NCBI GenBank assembly: GCA_028278645.1
Contig: JANQDZ010000024.1
Coordinates: 1-64,000, forward strand
DNA length: 64,000 bases
From: Longimicrobiales bacterium
GTDB lineage: Bacteria > Gemmatimonadota > Gemmatimonadetes > Longimicrobiales > Gaopeijiaceae
Reading direction: 5' to 3'
The position numbers and the translations under genes were made by a program. Shown piece after piece: positions 43,477-56,020 of this stretch; position 1 is the stretch's first letter, and each line of letters starts with the position of its first letter. The notes under the pieces are model-generated. The model saw only the letters and a list, made by a program, of their open reading frames with translations. It made no database searches and was not told where the DNA came from.

Positions 43477-45090
43477 TCACATCAGCTGCTTGAAGAAGTC
43501 GTTCCCCTTGTCGTCCACCAGGATAAACGCGGGGAAGTCCTCGACCTCGATGCGGTAGATGGCCTCCATTCCCAGCTCAGGGTACTCCAGGAGCTCGACC
43601 TTCTTGATGTTTTCCTTCGCCAGGACAGCCGCCGGCCCCCCGATGGACCCCAGGTAGAACCCCCCGTGCCTCTGGCATGCGTCGGTGACCTGCTGACTCC
43701 GGTTCCCTTTGGCGATCATGATCATCGAGCCGCCATGAGACTGAAACAGCTCCACGTAGGAATCCATCCTGCCCGCCGTGGTCGGGCCGAAGGAACCCGA
43801 AGGCATGCCTTTCGGAGTCTTGGCTGGCCCGGCGTAATAGATCGGATGATCCTTCAGGTACTGGGGTATCTCTTCCCCGGCGTCCAAACGCTCCTTGATC
43901 TTTGCGTGGGCGATGTCCCGCCCCACGATCAGGGTGCCGGTGAGGGAGAGGCGTGTCTTCACCGGGTACTGGGTGAGCTCGGCCAAGACCTCGGCCATGG
44001 GGCGGTTGAGGTCCACGGCCACCACCCCCTCCTCCTTCCGGCCCCGGAACTCCTCGGGGATGAATCGGCCCGGCTCCCTCTCAAGCTCCTCGATCCAAAG
44101 ACCTTCACGGTTGATCTTGGCCTTGACATTTCGGTGAGCGGAGCAGGAAACGCCCATACCCACGGGGCAGGAAGCGCCGTGGCGAGGGAGGCGGACCACC
44201 CGGACGTCCAGGGCAAAGTGTTTTCCACCGAACTGTGCCCCGATTCCAGTTTCCTGGGCCGCTTTGAGGAGCTCAGCCTCCAACTCCACGTCCCTGAACG
44301 CTTGACCCGACTCATTCCCTTCTGTCGGAAGTCCATCTAAGTAGTGGGTGCTGGCCAGTTTTATGGTCTTGAGGTTCGCTTCCGCCGAGGTCCCACCGAT
44401 CACGAATGCAAGGTGATAAGGAGGGCAGGCCGCCGTCCCCAGCGTCTTCATCTTTTCGGTCAGGAATGGGACCAGGCGCTCCGGGTTCAGCAGGGCTTTT
44501 GTTTCCTGGAACAGGTAGGTCTTGTTGGCCGAACCACCACCTTTGGCCACAAAGAGGAACTTGTACTCCATCCCCGACGTGGCGTGAAGATCGATCTGGG
44601 CTGGGAGGTTGTTCCCTGAGTTTTTCTCCTCGTACATGGAGAGGGGGATCGTCTGCGAGTAACGGAGATTCTCCTCGGTGTAGGTTTGGAAAACCCCCCG
44701 AGAAAGGGCTTCCTCGTCTCCTCCTCCTGTCCACACCTGCTGCCCTTTCTTTCCGTAGATCGTTGCGGTTCCGGTGTCCTGACAAAATGGGAGCATCCCC
44801 TCGGCAGCCACCTCGGCGTTCCTCAACATGGCCATGGCCACTCCCCGATCGTTTGGGCTGGCCTCTGGGTCGGCCAGGATGCTGGCCACCTGTTCGAGGT
44901 GTGCTGGCCGGAGAAGGAAGGAAACGTCCCGCATGGCTTCTCTGGCCAGGGTTTTCAGCCCCTCCGGGGTGACCTTCAAAACCTCCTTGCCATCGAATTC
45001 CTCGACGGACACGTGCTCCGACGAGAGGTGACGGTAGGTGGTATCGTCTTCGGCGATGGGGAAGGGGTCCTGATATAAAAACTCTGCCAT
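43477..45090 (-). CDS. fumA: class I fumarate hydratase ([4Fe-4S])
   Basis: A 537-residue enzyme that interconverts fumarate and malate in the citric-acid cycle, close to E. coli FumA length. Cluster cysteines appear in [10 protein letters not shown], and in the segment [17 protein letters not shown]; the alpha domain holds [12 protein letters not shown] and [16 protein letters not shown]. The beta domain has [30 protein letters not shown] and GGPAAVLA. The ATG at 45090 is preceded by AAAGGAG; a longer frame to 45255 has no ribosome site. The gene is close to glutamine synthetase but separated by 80 bases. Confidence 0.95.
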   Translation of the reverse strand: MAEFLYQDPFPIAEDDTTYRHLSSEHVSVEEFDGKEVLKVTPEGLKTLAREAMRDVSFLLRPAHLEQVASILADPEASPNDRGVAMAMLRNAEVAAEGMLPFCQDTGTATIYGKKGQQVWTGGGDEEALSRGVFQTYTEENLRYSQTIPLSMYEEKNSGNNLPAQIDLHATSGMEYKFLFVAKGGGSANKTYLFQETKALLNPERLVPFLTEKMKTLGTAACPPYHLAFVIGGTSAEANLKTIKLASTHYLDGLPTEGNESGQAFRDVELEAELLKAAQETGIGAQFGGKHFALDVRVVRLPRHGASCPVGMGVSCSAHRNVKAKINREGLWIEELEREPGRFIPEEFRGRKEEGVVAVDLNRPMAEVLAELTQYPVKTRLSLTGTLIVGRDIAHAKIKERLDAGEEIPQYLKDHPIYYAGPAKTPKGMPSGSFGPTTAGRMDSYVELFQSHGGSMIMIAKGNRSQQVTDACQRHGGFYLGSIGGPAAVLAKENIKKVELLEYPELGMEAIYRIEVEDFPAFILVDDKGNDFFKQLM

Positions 45091-45170
45091 GGTATCGGCT
45101 CCTTTTGCGAACGTCCTGCCTTTATGGTCTCGGGGCCTGCTGGCCCTCATGTTCTGGGCTAGATGCGTGT

Positions 45171-46592
45171 CTAGATGTCGTAGTACCTGGCCACTTCCCA
45201 TGGATGCGGAACCACCCGCATGTCTTCGATGTCTTTTCTCTTGGTCGCGATCCACTCATCCAGCAGGTAATCTGGGAAGACGCCATCCCGGGTCAGGTAT
45301 TCCCGGTCGGTCTCCAGGGCGTCCAGGGCTTCACCCAGAGACTCCGGGAAAGACCGGATTCGAGCGAGCTCCCCTTCCGGGAGCTCGTAGAGGTTTTTCT
45401 CGTACGGCCCGAAACCTTCCTCGGTAGGATCGAGCTTTCTGCGGATTCCGTCCAAGCCGGCCAGCATGATGCCGGCGAAGGCCATGTACGGGTTACAGGT
45501 CGCATCGATGGTCCGGAACTCGAACCGCCTCTCGGCAGCGTCCTTCACGTATCCTGGGATCCGTATCGCCGCCGACCGGTTTCCTTCAGCGAAAACCGCT
45601 TTCACCGGGGCTTCGTAACCCGGGACCAGACGGCGGTAGGAGTTGGTCGTGGGGTTCGTGAGAGCCAGAAGAGACGGGGCGTGGTCGAGGATCCCGGCGA
45701 TGTATTGAAGGGCGGTCCGGCTCAGATGGTACAGGCCGTCGTCGTCATGGAAGACGTTGATTCCCCCTTTGGTGAGGAAATGGTGGACATGCATACCATT
45801 TCCCGGCTCCTCGGAGAAAAGCTTGGGGAGGAAGGTGATGATCTTGTCCCGTTTGTTGGCGATGCGGTGAGCAAGCATTTTCGCAAGGACGGTTCCGTCC
45901 GCCATCTCCTCGATGGGAGAGAGGTTGAACTCGATCTCGGCCTGGGAGCTTCCCACTTCGTGGTGATGGTATTTGACGTCCAGCCCCAAGGCTCGGTAGA
46001 CCGAGACGATCTCACTGCGGATGGAGAAGAGATGGTCGTTGGGCTCCGCTCGGAAATACCCCCTTTTTGGGGCAATGCGGTAGAGCTCTTCACCCCCGGG
46101 GGGGCTGACCATTTCCGACGTTTCCACGCGGAAGGACTGTTCCCTCGGGGTCCTGACGCTGAACAGCTGATCGATTACGTGGAACTCCAGCTCCACCCCG
46201 ACCTTCGCCGCGTCGGCTATCCCTTCCGCCTCGAGGATATCCAGGGTCTTTGGCACGAGGTGCCGCAGGTCCTGCGTGAACCGGGCGCTGGAGTCGACCT
46301 CCAACATGTTGCAGAAAAAGCAGAGGACCCGATGTTCATCGTCCACCGGGTCCCGGAACGCGTAGTTGAGGTCTGGTTTGAGAACCTTGTCCGAACGGTC
46401 CACTTCGGCGAAGCCGAAGTTCGAAGCGTCGAAACCGATCCCCCGCTCCATGATTTTTTCGGAGAAGGTCTCCGCCGGAATGGAGACGGAGCGAAGTCGG
46501 CCGTCGATGTCCCCAAGGAAAAAGTTGACAAAATCTATCTCATGATCGGAGATGAAACCCTTCACCTCCGACACATTTTTGAAGGAGAGCAT
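45171..46592 (-). CDS. glnA: type I glutamine synthetase
   Basis: A 473-residue ATP-dependent enzyme joining ammonia to glutamate. The N-terminal beta-grasp has [19 protein letters not shown]; metal/glutamate ligands are in [10 protein letters not shown] and [16 protein letters not shown]; the ATP/substrate segments are [15 protein letters not shown] and [24 protein letters not shown] near the C-terminus is the adenylylation-site tyrosine of the GSI-beta type, so activity may be covalently controlled. GGAGGTGCC before the ATG at 46592 fixes the start. A perfect 17-bp hairpin stands about 100 bases upstream. Confidence 0.95.
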   Translation of the reverse strand: MLSFKNVSEVKGFISDHEIDFVNFFLGDIDGRLRSVSIPAETFSEKIMERGIGFDASNFGFAEVDRSDKVLKPDLNYAFRDPVDDEHRVLCFFCNMLEVDSSARFTQDLRHLVPKTLDILEAEGIADAAKVGVELEFHVIDQLFSVRTPREQSFRVETSEMVSPPGGEELYRIAPKRGYFRAEPNDHLFSIRSEIVSVYRALGLDVKYHHHEVGSSQAEIEFNLSPIEEMADGTVLAKMLAHRIANKRDKIITFLPKLFSEEPGNGMHVHHFLTKGGINVFHDDDGLYHLSRTALQYIAGILDHAPSLLALTNPTTNSYRRLVPGYEAPVKAVFAEGNRSAAIRIPGYVKDAAERRFEFRTIDATCNPYMAFAGIMLAGLDGIRRKLDPTEEGFGPYEKNLYELPEGELARIRSFPESLGEALDALETDREYLTRDGVFPDYLLDEWIATKRKDIEDMRVVPHPWEVARYYDI

Positions 46593-46696
46593 GGCACCTC
46601 CAAGAGTCCAGTAGTGCTGGAAGCCCAACGGCGACCATGCGCCGAGGCACCCCATTCGGGGGAGGGAGGATACTGCCGGGGCGGGCTAGAAGGCCA

Positions 46697-46737
46697 GAGG
46701 GGTGTTGAGGAAACGGGGCCTTTCCTCAACACCCCTC
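46697..46737. terminator. perfect 17-bp hairpin between GNAT and glnA genes
   Basis: GAGGGGTGTTGAGGAAA (46697-46713) pairs perfectly with 46721-46737 around a 7-base loop. The last codons of the GNAT gene lie inside it. No T run follows on the minus strand, so it may be a Rho-dependent or stability structure; the core GGGTGTTG and the nearby CTAGAAGG recall the repeat family at 1.4, 12.6 and 24.7 kb. Confidence 0.6.
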
Positions 46738-47211
46738 CAGTGTCTTCTCCATCTTCACGACGGGGATTTTAACCCCCTTTCTGACTCGTGCGTGGCGCTG
46801 GACTTCCGTCCACCCGTGTTTGGCGTAAAAACCTACCGCATTCAGGGAGGAGTCCAGCCACATTCGGTCCAGCCCTGCCAGCCGTCCTTTCTCCTCCGCA
46901 AACCCCAGGAGGAAGGAACCGAGTCCCAAACCGTGACCCCAGGGGGCTACGTATACCGAGTCGATCTCCGTGGTCGCCAGGTCGAAGGCCAGGAAGGCGG
47001 CAATGCGTCCGTCGGGGAGCTCGGCGACATAGAACTCCATTCGCTCAATGTTCTTGGGAAAGTTCTCCGGGTTGAAGGCATCCACCCATACTTCCACGAC
47101 CTCAGGTTCGTACGCCTCGGCGGTGCCTTCCCGAATGGCCGTCGTATGAATCCGGTGGACGTCGTCGACGTCCGACGGTTTGGCTATCCGTATGGTAAAA
47201 GGGCGATCCAT
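46726..47211 (-). CDS. GNAT family N-acetyltransferase
   Basis: A 161-residue single-domain acyltransferase. Motifs: FTIRIAKPSDVDDVHRIHT at the N-terminus, motif B strand IDSVYVAPWGHGLGLGSFLL with the acetyl-CoA pyrophosphate loop GHGLGLG, and the late LDSSLNAVGFYAKHGWTEV. It transfers an acetyl group from acetyl-CoA to an amine, substrate unknown. It begins 6 bases after the epimerase stop and ends within a hairpin. Confidence 0.9.
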   Translation of the reverse strand: MDRPFTIRIAKPSDVDDVHRIHTTAIREGTAEAYEPEVVEVWVDAFNPENFPKNIERMEFYVAELPDGRIAAFLAFDLATTEIDSVYVAPWGHGLGLGSFLLGFAEEKGRLAGLDRMWLDSSLNAVGFYAKHGWTEVQRHARVRKGVKIPVVKMEKTLEGC

Positions 47212-47217
47212 CGTCCT

Positions 47218-48396
47218 TTACCCTTTAGCTTTATGCCAGGCTGCCAACACTTCCCGCTCCCGGACCGGGGCTATCCCGACCTGCATGTTCATTCTCTCCT
47301 CTTCCGGCCTGGCCTGGTGGAACTGGAGGGTGTCCAGGGCAGTGTCGGCCAGAGGCCGGAAGGTGAGCCCGGCGGCCACCGCCCGTTCAACGCTGACGAA
47401 CGAGATGGGGTCGTTGGGGATCCAGGCGGGCATGTCCGACCAGGGCCGCACCTCCTGCTCCTGGAGAAACCCGAAGGGGACCCAGGTGAAGGAGACTGGC
47501 GTTGAGGTGATGGCACGGATCCCATAAAGCATCTCGGACATGGACATCCTCGTGCCGGGGCCCGTGGCGTTGAAGACCCCAAAAGTGCCGGCCTCGGCCA
47601 GGCGGACGATCCATTCGGTCAGATCCCTGACATCGATGATCTGGGTGGGGTCTGATCCGTCGCTCGGCGCCAGGACCTCACCTCCCTTCTCGATCCTCAC
47701 CGGCCAGTATGTGAACCGGTCAGTTGGATCACCGGGGCCAACGATCAGGCCCGGCCGAACGACGGTGGCCCTGCCAGGGAACGCAGCCTCTGACGCTTGT
47801 TCACCGAGGGTCTTGGAAAGGCCATATGGAGCCTCCTGACCCTCCTCAAAATCGGCGGGTTTTTCGAAGAGGGGGGACTCTTCGTCCACCACAGGTTCTT
47901 TCAGAGGATACGACACGCCCTCCAGGTCCATGGCCGCTACCGAAAAAGCGGAGATGGAGGAGACGAAGAGGTACTGATCCGCCGAGTCCTTGAGGAGGTC
48001 CGTGCTGAGCTCCACCCATCGGTAGTCACGGGCATTATTGTCCAGAATGACGTCCCAGCTTCTCCCCTCCAAGGCCGTGAGGTCTCCGGTCCGGTCCCCG
48101 ATGAGGCGCTCGACGTCCGGAATGTCGGCTTCGGACCGGCCCCGAGTGAAGATGGTGACCTCGTGTCCTCGCTCCACCGCATACTTGACCATATGCGGCC
48201 CGATGAAACCGGTTCCCCCGAGAATCAAAAGGCGTTTCGGAGCTCCGGAATACGTGTCCGCTTCCGGGGCCTGTGGGGCCGGAGATGAAGTTGATAGCCC
48301 GGAAACCGTTTTTGCCGATCCCGGTTGGGTACCCAGGGCCAGGCCGCCCCCGACGACGCAGGCTCCCTTGAGGAAATCTCTTCGATCAAGTGACAT
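47218..48396 (-). CDS. Tat-exported NAD-dependent epimerase/dehydratase
   Basis: A 392-residue extended-SDR protein with a twin-arginine signal: MSLDRRDFLKGACVVGGGLA. After residue 50 the Rossmann motif LLILGGTGFIGPHMVKYA follows, then FVSSISAFS and a YGLSK catalytic Tyr-x-x-x-Lys. NAD(P) epimerases or NmrA-like proteins are usually cytosolic; a Tat signal means export of a folded, cofactor-loaded protein. AGAGGACC precedes the ATG at 48396. Operon with the GNAT gene. Substrate likely a sugar or hydroxy compound in the periplasm. Confidence 0.85.
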   Translation of the reverse strand: MSLDRRDFLKGACVVGGGLALGTQPGSAKTVSGLSTSSPAPQAPEADTYSGAPKRLLILGGTGFIGPHMVKYAVERGHEVTIFTRGRSEADIPDVERLIGDRTGDLTALEGRSWDVILDNNARDYRWVELSTDLLKDSADQYLFVSSISAFSVAAMDLEGVSYPLKEPVVDEESPLFEKPADFEEGQEAPYGLSKTLGEQASEAAFPGRATVVRPGLIVGPGDPTDRFTYWPVRIEKGGEVLAPSDGSDPTQIIDVRDLTEWIVRLAEAGTFGVFNATGPGTRMSMSEMLYGIRAITSTPVSFTWVPFGFLQEQEVRPWSDMPAWIPNDPISFVSVERAVAAGLTFRPLADTALDTLQFHQARPEEERMNMQVGIAPVREREVLAAWHKAKG

Positions 48397-48671
48397 GACG
48401 GTCCTCTGGTTGAATGAAGGGTGGCGTCCGGCTTTGTTCCCCCGGTGCTTCAGGCCTCCTCGACCCACCCGTGGGAGGCGGTTAGAGGCGCCGAAACATG
48501 GATCGCCTCTACCCCCTCGCTGCTTGCCGGGTCCAGGCGGTGCACACTGCGGTGCGGCCGGCGGCTCGGCGGGGGAGGGCGCCCTGAAGGTCGAGCTCAG
48601 GATCCGGGGTCGCGCCGGGCCTCTGCGGCTCAGTCGGACTGGCTCAAACCATCGACTATGCGCCGAACACC
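48397..48671. other. GC-rich intergenic gap, no gene seen
   Basis: This 275-base gap lies between katG and the epimerase gene on the same strand. It is very GC-rich and holds no convincing frame, tRNA or clear hairpin; short frames on the plus strand have no family resemblance. Confidence 0.4.
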
Positions 48672-51875
<3,204 letters not shown>

Positions 51876-51901
<26 letters not shown>

Positions 51902-52559
51902 CTAAACCTGCCGCGATGGCCCGAGCCATCCTCATCTGTCCCTCCTCACTTGCGATGAACTCTTCCCCATCGGGCTGAGTGATCACGACCATCTCCACGG
52001 TAACGACAGGGATTCCCGAGAAGATCGAACCCGTGAGGGCGCCTTGCCGGGCTCCCACCGCCGTCTTTGAGTCGCCTTTGATCCCCAGGTCCGGCCAGTC
52101 CGGCCCCAACGCTTCGATCATGGCCGGGTGGAAGGCCTCAGCGAACGCCTGGCTCCCGGCGATGACCTCCTGGCTGGGCCCCGTGACTCCCCACCGCGTG
52201 CCTTGTCGGTCCGGGGCGAAGGTAGCGGTTCCCCGGTGGCTCCCGGCGTCACAATGGAGGCGCACCATGACGTCGGCATTCAGAAAAGTTCCGATCTCGG
52301 CTCGATGCCGGTTTGTTACAACTTCCTCTTCAACCAGCTTGGTCATGACCACCTCGTAGCCGGCCTCTTCCAAGAGCACCTTGAGCCTCTGGCCAACCGC
52401 CCAGTTTACCTGGATTTCGGTAGCCCCGTTGGGTCCGGAAGCGCCTTGGCTGGTCTCCGATGGGTGCCCTGGATCGATGGCCACCCGGAAGGCGCCTGGG
52501 TCTGATCCCGCCGAGCAACCAGCGGCGCTAAGTCCTAAGAGTATGAACGGGATCAACAT
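51876..52559 (-). CDS. N-acetylmuramoyl-L-alanine amidase lipoprotein (Amidase_3)
   Basis: A 227-residue zinc amidase that cuts the bond between N-acetylmuramic acid and the peptide stem. Lipobox GLSAAGC anchors it. Amidase_3 motifs: VAIDPGHPSE with the first zinc His, ATEIQVNWAVGQRLK with the Glu, a VRLHCDAG third ligand, and VVTVEMVVIT with the catalytic Glu. The start at 52559 gives the lipoprotein signal; upstream in-frame sequence to 52811 looks non-coding. It is first in an amidase-PAP2 unit, pointing to envelope remodelling. Confidence 0.87.
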
Positions 52560-52783
52560 ACCCGAACGGGTCCGATTGTTTTTTTTGAAGCGACGGCACA
52601 AGTCCTCCCGAACGCATGCATCTCCCCTGGATTCCGGACTGGGTCCATGGACCGATTCGGTTCGAGGCCTGCCCGGCGAACCCCGAGAAAGTACATCTTT
52701 CCTGTCACCCCTGGCGACTTCCTTCTGGGCGCGATAGCCTGAGCGCGGAACAGCCCAGTCGGTCGCGAGCCAGGAGAGACGAA

Positions 52784-54208
52784 GTGAGCGGTGTCTTTGG
52801 TGTGGTTTCAAGAGAGGACTGTGTTCCTGACCTTTTTTACGGTACCGACTACCACTCCCACCTGGGCACTGTCAGAGGAGGGATGGCCGTAAAAAATGGC
52901 GAGGGGTTCTCCCGGTTCATCCACGACATCTCCAACGCACAATTCAGAAGCAAGTTCGAGGACGACCTTCCCAAACTCGATGGCCACATGGGTATCGGGG
53001 TGATCAGCGACTATGAGGACCAGCCTCTCCTGATCAACTCCCATCATGGGGCTTACGCCATCGTCACGGTGGGGAAGGTGGACAACCTCGACGATCTCGT
53101 CCAAGCGGCTCTTGGCAAAAACGGGGTCCACTTTTCGGAGATGACCGGAAGCGAGGTGAACCCGACCCAGCTGGTGGCTCACCTCATCGACCAAGGGAGA
53201 ACTTTCAAAGAGGGGATCGAACATGCCCAGGAGCAGATCGAAGGCTCATGCTCGATCCTGATCCTCACGAATGAGGAGATCTACGCAGCGAGGGACAAAC
53301 TGGGCCGCACACCCCTGACTTTCGGGGAGAAGGACGGGGCTCGAGCGGTGACCTTCGAGACCTGCGCGCTCCCGAATTTGGGCTATGAAATCACGCGCTA
53401 CCTGGGACCCGGAGAGATCGTGCGATTCGGCCCGGACGGCGTGGAGCAGGTGAAGGCCCCGGGGGACCAGATGCAGATCTGTGCGTTCCTATGGGTTTAT
53501 TATGGCTATCCCGCTTCGAGCTACGAGGGGGTGAACGTGGAGTCGGTCCGCTATAAGTGCGGCCGGACTCTGGCGAGGCGTGACGACGTGGAAGTGGACC
53601 TGGTGGCGGGTATCCCAGACTCCGGGGTAGGGCACGCCATCGGGTATGCCAACCAGGCTCAGATACCCTACCGGCGGCCTTTCGTGAAATACACGCCCAC
53701 CTGGCCACGGAGCTTCATGCCCCAGGACCAGCGGGTCAGGGATCTGGTTGCGAAGATGAAACTGATCCCCATTCCGGACCTCATCGGCGGGAACCGGCTC
53801 CTCTTTTGTGAAGACTCCATCGTCCGGGGCACGCAGCTCCAGGACATCATCAAGAGGATCTTCGACTACGGGGCCGAAGAGGTGCACATGCGCCCCGCCT
53901 GCCCTCCCCTTATTTACGGGTGCAAATACCTGAACTTTTCCCGCTCCCGGTCGGAGTTGGACCTGGCCGGACGCCGCTCCGTTCATGAGTTGGAGGGTGG
54001 GGAGCCGGAAGACCTGGCGAAATACGCGGACCCGGACGGGGAGCCCTACCGTGCCATGGTGGAGGGGATCCGGGACCGACTGGGCCTCACCACCCTTCGG
54101 TATCAGCGCCTGGACGATCTGATCTCAGCCATCGGGCTACCGAAGGAGAAGGTGTGCACCTACTGCTGGGACGGGATCGAGGGTACCGATTGTCGGCTCG
54201 ACCTTTAG
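52784..54208 (+). CDS. PurF-like amidophosphoribosyltransferase lacking the N-terminal cysteine
   Basis: A 474-residue protein of the amidophosphoribosyltransferase family: an Ntn glutaminase-like domain (FYGTDYHSHLGTVRGGMAV, GIGVISDYED) and a phosphoribosyltransferase domain with LLFCEDSIVRGTQLQ. PurF enzymes start M-C-G-(I/V)-F-G and use the Cys as nucleophile; here the start is M-S-G-V-F-G and the nearest Cys is C13. FeS-type cysteines remain (PACPPLIYGC, CTYCWDG). GTG at 52784 has AGGAGA upstream. It could use ammonia, be a regulatory paralogue, or process differently. A canonical PurF is not in the window. Confidence 0.82.
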   Translation: MSGVFGVVSREDCVPDLFYGTDYHSHLGTVRGGMAVKNGEGFSRFIHDISNAQFRSKFEDDLPKLDGHMGIGVISDYEDQPLLINSHHGAYAIVTVGKVDNLDDLVQAALGKNGVHFSEMTGSEVNPTQLVAHLIDQGRTFKEGIEHAQEQIEGSCSILILTNEEIYAARDKLGRTPLTFGEKDGARAVTFETCALPNLGYEITRYLGPGEIVRFGPDGVEQVKAPGDQMQICAFLWVYYGYPASSYEGVNVESVRYKCGRTLARRDDVEVDLVAGIPDSGVGHAIGYANQAQIPYRRPFVKYTPTWPRSFMPQDQRVRDLVAKMKLIPIPDLIGGNRLLFCEDSIVRGTQLQDIIKRIFDYGAEEVHMRPACPPLIYGCKYLNFSRSRSELDLAGRRSVHELEGGEPEDLAKYADPDGEPYRAMVEGIRDRLGLTTLRYQRLDDLISAIGLPKEKVCTYCWDGIEGTDCRLDL

Positions 54209-54404
54209 GGGGATCCAAAGCCGTTTTTTTCCCTGGATTTCCTGGAGCATATCCACCCAAAGTGCCCCAAAAGGCCCTTTTCGGCGTGTTCTAACACACC
54301 TCATACGCCTTCCTTACAGCTTTCTCTTTCAAAGAAACATATGTTTCCCCATCTTAATGGGTGGAGAAATGTTCACGTCTCGGGAACCGGGGTGGTCGAG
54401 CCCA
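54209..54404. other. upstream region of the TolC pair
   Basis: About 195 bases, more AT-rich than its neighbours. It holds a perfect 14-bp palindrome GAAACATATGTTTC (54334-54347), AAAAGGCCCTTTT and GTGTTCTAACAC. Probable promoter and operator region; no gene seen. Confidence 0.45.
54334..54347. promoter_or_regulatory. perfect 14-bp palindrome, candidate operator
   Basis: GAAACATATGTTTC lies 57 bases before the first TolC-like start at 54405, typical for a TetR- or MarR-type dimeric repressor site. No regulator gene is adjacent. Confidence 0.4.
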
Positions 54405-56018
54405 ATGAAACGTCGGAAGTTCGCACTTCCAGGTAGACCGGAATCGGGGAATCGGGTTTCTCTTTGTAGTCTCTTTCTCGCAGCTCTTCTGGCTCTCCCC
54501 GCCGGATGGGGAGATCAACTGTCGGCTCAAGATGGAAGGGAGATCTTGGAGTTGACCATGGAGAACATGGTGGACCTTACCATGAGCTCCAGCTACACCA
54601 TCAAGCGCCTCAACCTGGAGATCCAGCGGGACCAGCATAACCTCAGGGCCGAGCGGGCGCGGTTGAAGTCCTCCGTCGATCTCGAGCTGACCATCCCTGC
54701 TTTCCGACTGACGTCTGAGCCGAGGTGGAACTCGGATCTCCAGAAAAACGAGATTGTCCAGGAGAACACCAGGCGTTGGGAGGGAGAGCTTTCCATCCGG
54801 CAGCCGGTCATTCTCTTCGGATACCCTACAAATGGGTATCTCTCCATCAACAATCGGATGTACCGGTACAATCAGATCGACGATGACGGGGTCTCCGACG
54901 TCACCTACTACAACCGGTACTACATCTCGTACAACCAGCCCCTGCTCCAGCCCAATTTCCTCAAAAACAGCCTGGAGCAGGCGGAGCTGAATCTGGAGCG
55001 AACCCAGCTCGACTTCTACCGGGATCTCGTCAACATCATCTCTGGGGTCTCGGACGGTTACTACAACATTCTCGAGCAATATGAGCGTCGCACCATCCGC
55101 CAGGAGACCATCGAGGACCTGGAGAGGGCCCTGGTGATTGCTGAGGATTTGGCCCGGACGGACTCGACCTATGCCATCGACGTGGACCAAATCCAGGTAG
55201 AGCTGGCGAACGCGAGAGAACAACTCCAGAACACCGAAAGCGGTATCCGGTTGACTAACGCATTCATCAAGCGTGAATACGGTCTGGCCGACACGGACTC
55301 TGTCGTGTTCGTGCCTGTATTCCACATGGATCGCGTCTCGATCGATGTGGACGCGGCTACGACCTACGCTCAGGAGCTCACGCCCCGAATGCGCCGGTTG
55401 GATATCGACCTCCGAAACCAGGAGATCAGGCTCGATCGCACCAGGAGCCGAGGGGGGTTTCGGATGAACATCAACATGAGTTACGGGCGGGAGCGTAGAG
55501 ACGAGTATTTCGACCATCTTTGGGTCGATCCGGACAACAGCTACACGGTCTACGTGACCGCGTTTCTCCCCATATGGGATTGGGGTGAGCGGAAGGCCCG
55601 GATCGCGTCTAGCGAGATCGGCATCGAGCAGACGCGCCTCCGAATGGAGGAGACGCAGCTGCAAATCGTTTCCGACGTCCGGAACGAGGTGCTGAACGTC
55701 AGGGACCGAGAGGCTAGGACGATGGACATGCAGGAAAACCTGGAGCTGGCGAGTGAAGTATTGGACGCGAGCTTCCAGCGTTACGAAGAGGGGGCCATTA
55801 CGGCTTTGGACCTCCTCCTCAGCCTGCGAAGGAAAGCCGACACGGCCGACAACTTCCTCCAGGCATATGTGAGTTGGAGGGGATCGTTGGTAAGCCTCCA
55901 AAGACAGACGTACTACGACTTCGAAACCGGGCGTCCACTCCTGGATCGGTTCAGGGACGAAGGGTGGATAACCGAGACGGCTCTCAATGGTTTGAGCCCA
56001 CGACTCCCGAGCAACTGA
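54405..56018 (+). CDS. TolC family outer-membrane channel, paralogue 1
   Basis: A 537-residue exported protein. A signal peptide (VSLCSLFLAALLALPAGWG) leads to TolC-like alpha-helical hairpins (SYTIKRLNLEIQRDQHNLRA, LEQAELNLERTQLDFYRDLV, VDQIQVELANAREQLQNTES) and beta segments with MYRYNQIDDDGVSDVTYYN and NINMSYGRERRD. The motif PIWDWGERKARIASSE is typical of outer-membrane efflux proteins. It is followed after 2 bases by a close paralogue. No inner-membrane pump or adaptor is adjacent. ATG 54405 suits the signal; 54357 and 54369 are alternatives in frame. Confidence 0.85.
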   Translation: MKRRKFALPGRPESGNRVSLCSLFLAALLALPAGWGDQLSAQDGREILELTMENMVDLTMSSSYTIKRLNLEIQRDQHNLRAERARLKSSVDLELTIPAFRLTSEPRWNSDLQKNEIVQENTRRWEGELSIRQPVILFGYPTNGYLSINNRMYRYNQIDDDGVSDVTYYNRYYISYNQPLLQPNFLKNSLEQAELNLERTQLDFYRDLVNIISGVSDGYYNILEQYERRTIRQETIEDLERALVIAEDLARTDSTYAIDVDQIQVELANAREQLQNTESGIRLTNAFIKREYGLADTDSVVFVPVFHMDRVSIDVDAATTYAQELTPRMRRLDIDLRNQEIRLDRTRSRGGFRMNINMSYGRERRDEYFDHLWVDPDNSYTVYVTAFLPIWDWGERKARIASSEIGIEQTRLRMEETQLQIVSDVRNEVLNVRDREARTMDMQENLELASEVLDASFQRYEEGAITALDLLLSLRRKADTADNFLQAYVSWRGSLVSLQRQTYYDFETGRPLLDRFRDEGWITETALNGLSPRLPSN

Positions 56019-56020
56019 CT

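Noticed and set aside
45105-46772. 555-residue open frame opposite glnA
   Set aside because: Reverse-frame shadow of a highly conserved gene; the glutamine synthetase motifs on the other strand leave no doubt.
54354-55901. 515-residue open frame opposite the first TolC gene
   Set aside because: It is the antisense image of the TolC codons, with repetitive His/Val/Arg composition and no signal or domain features.
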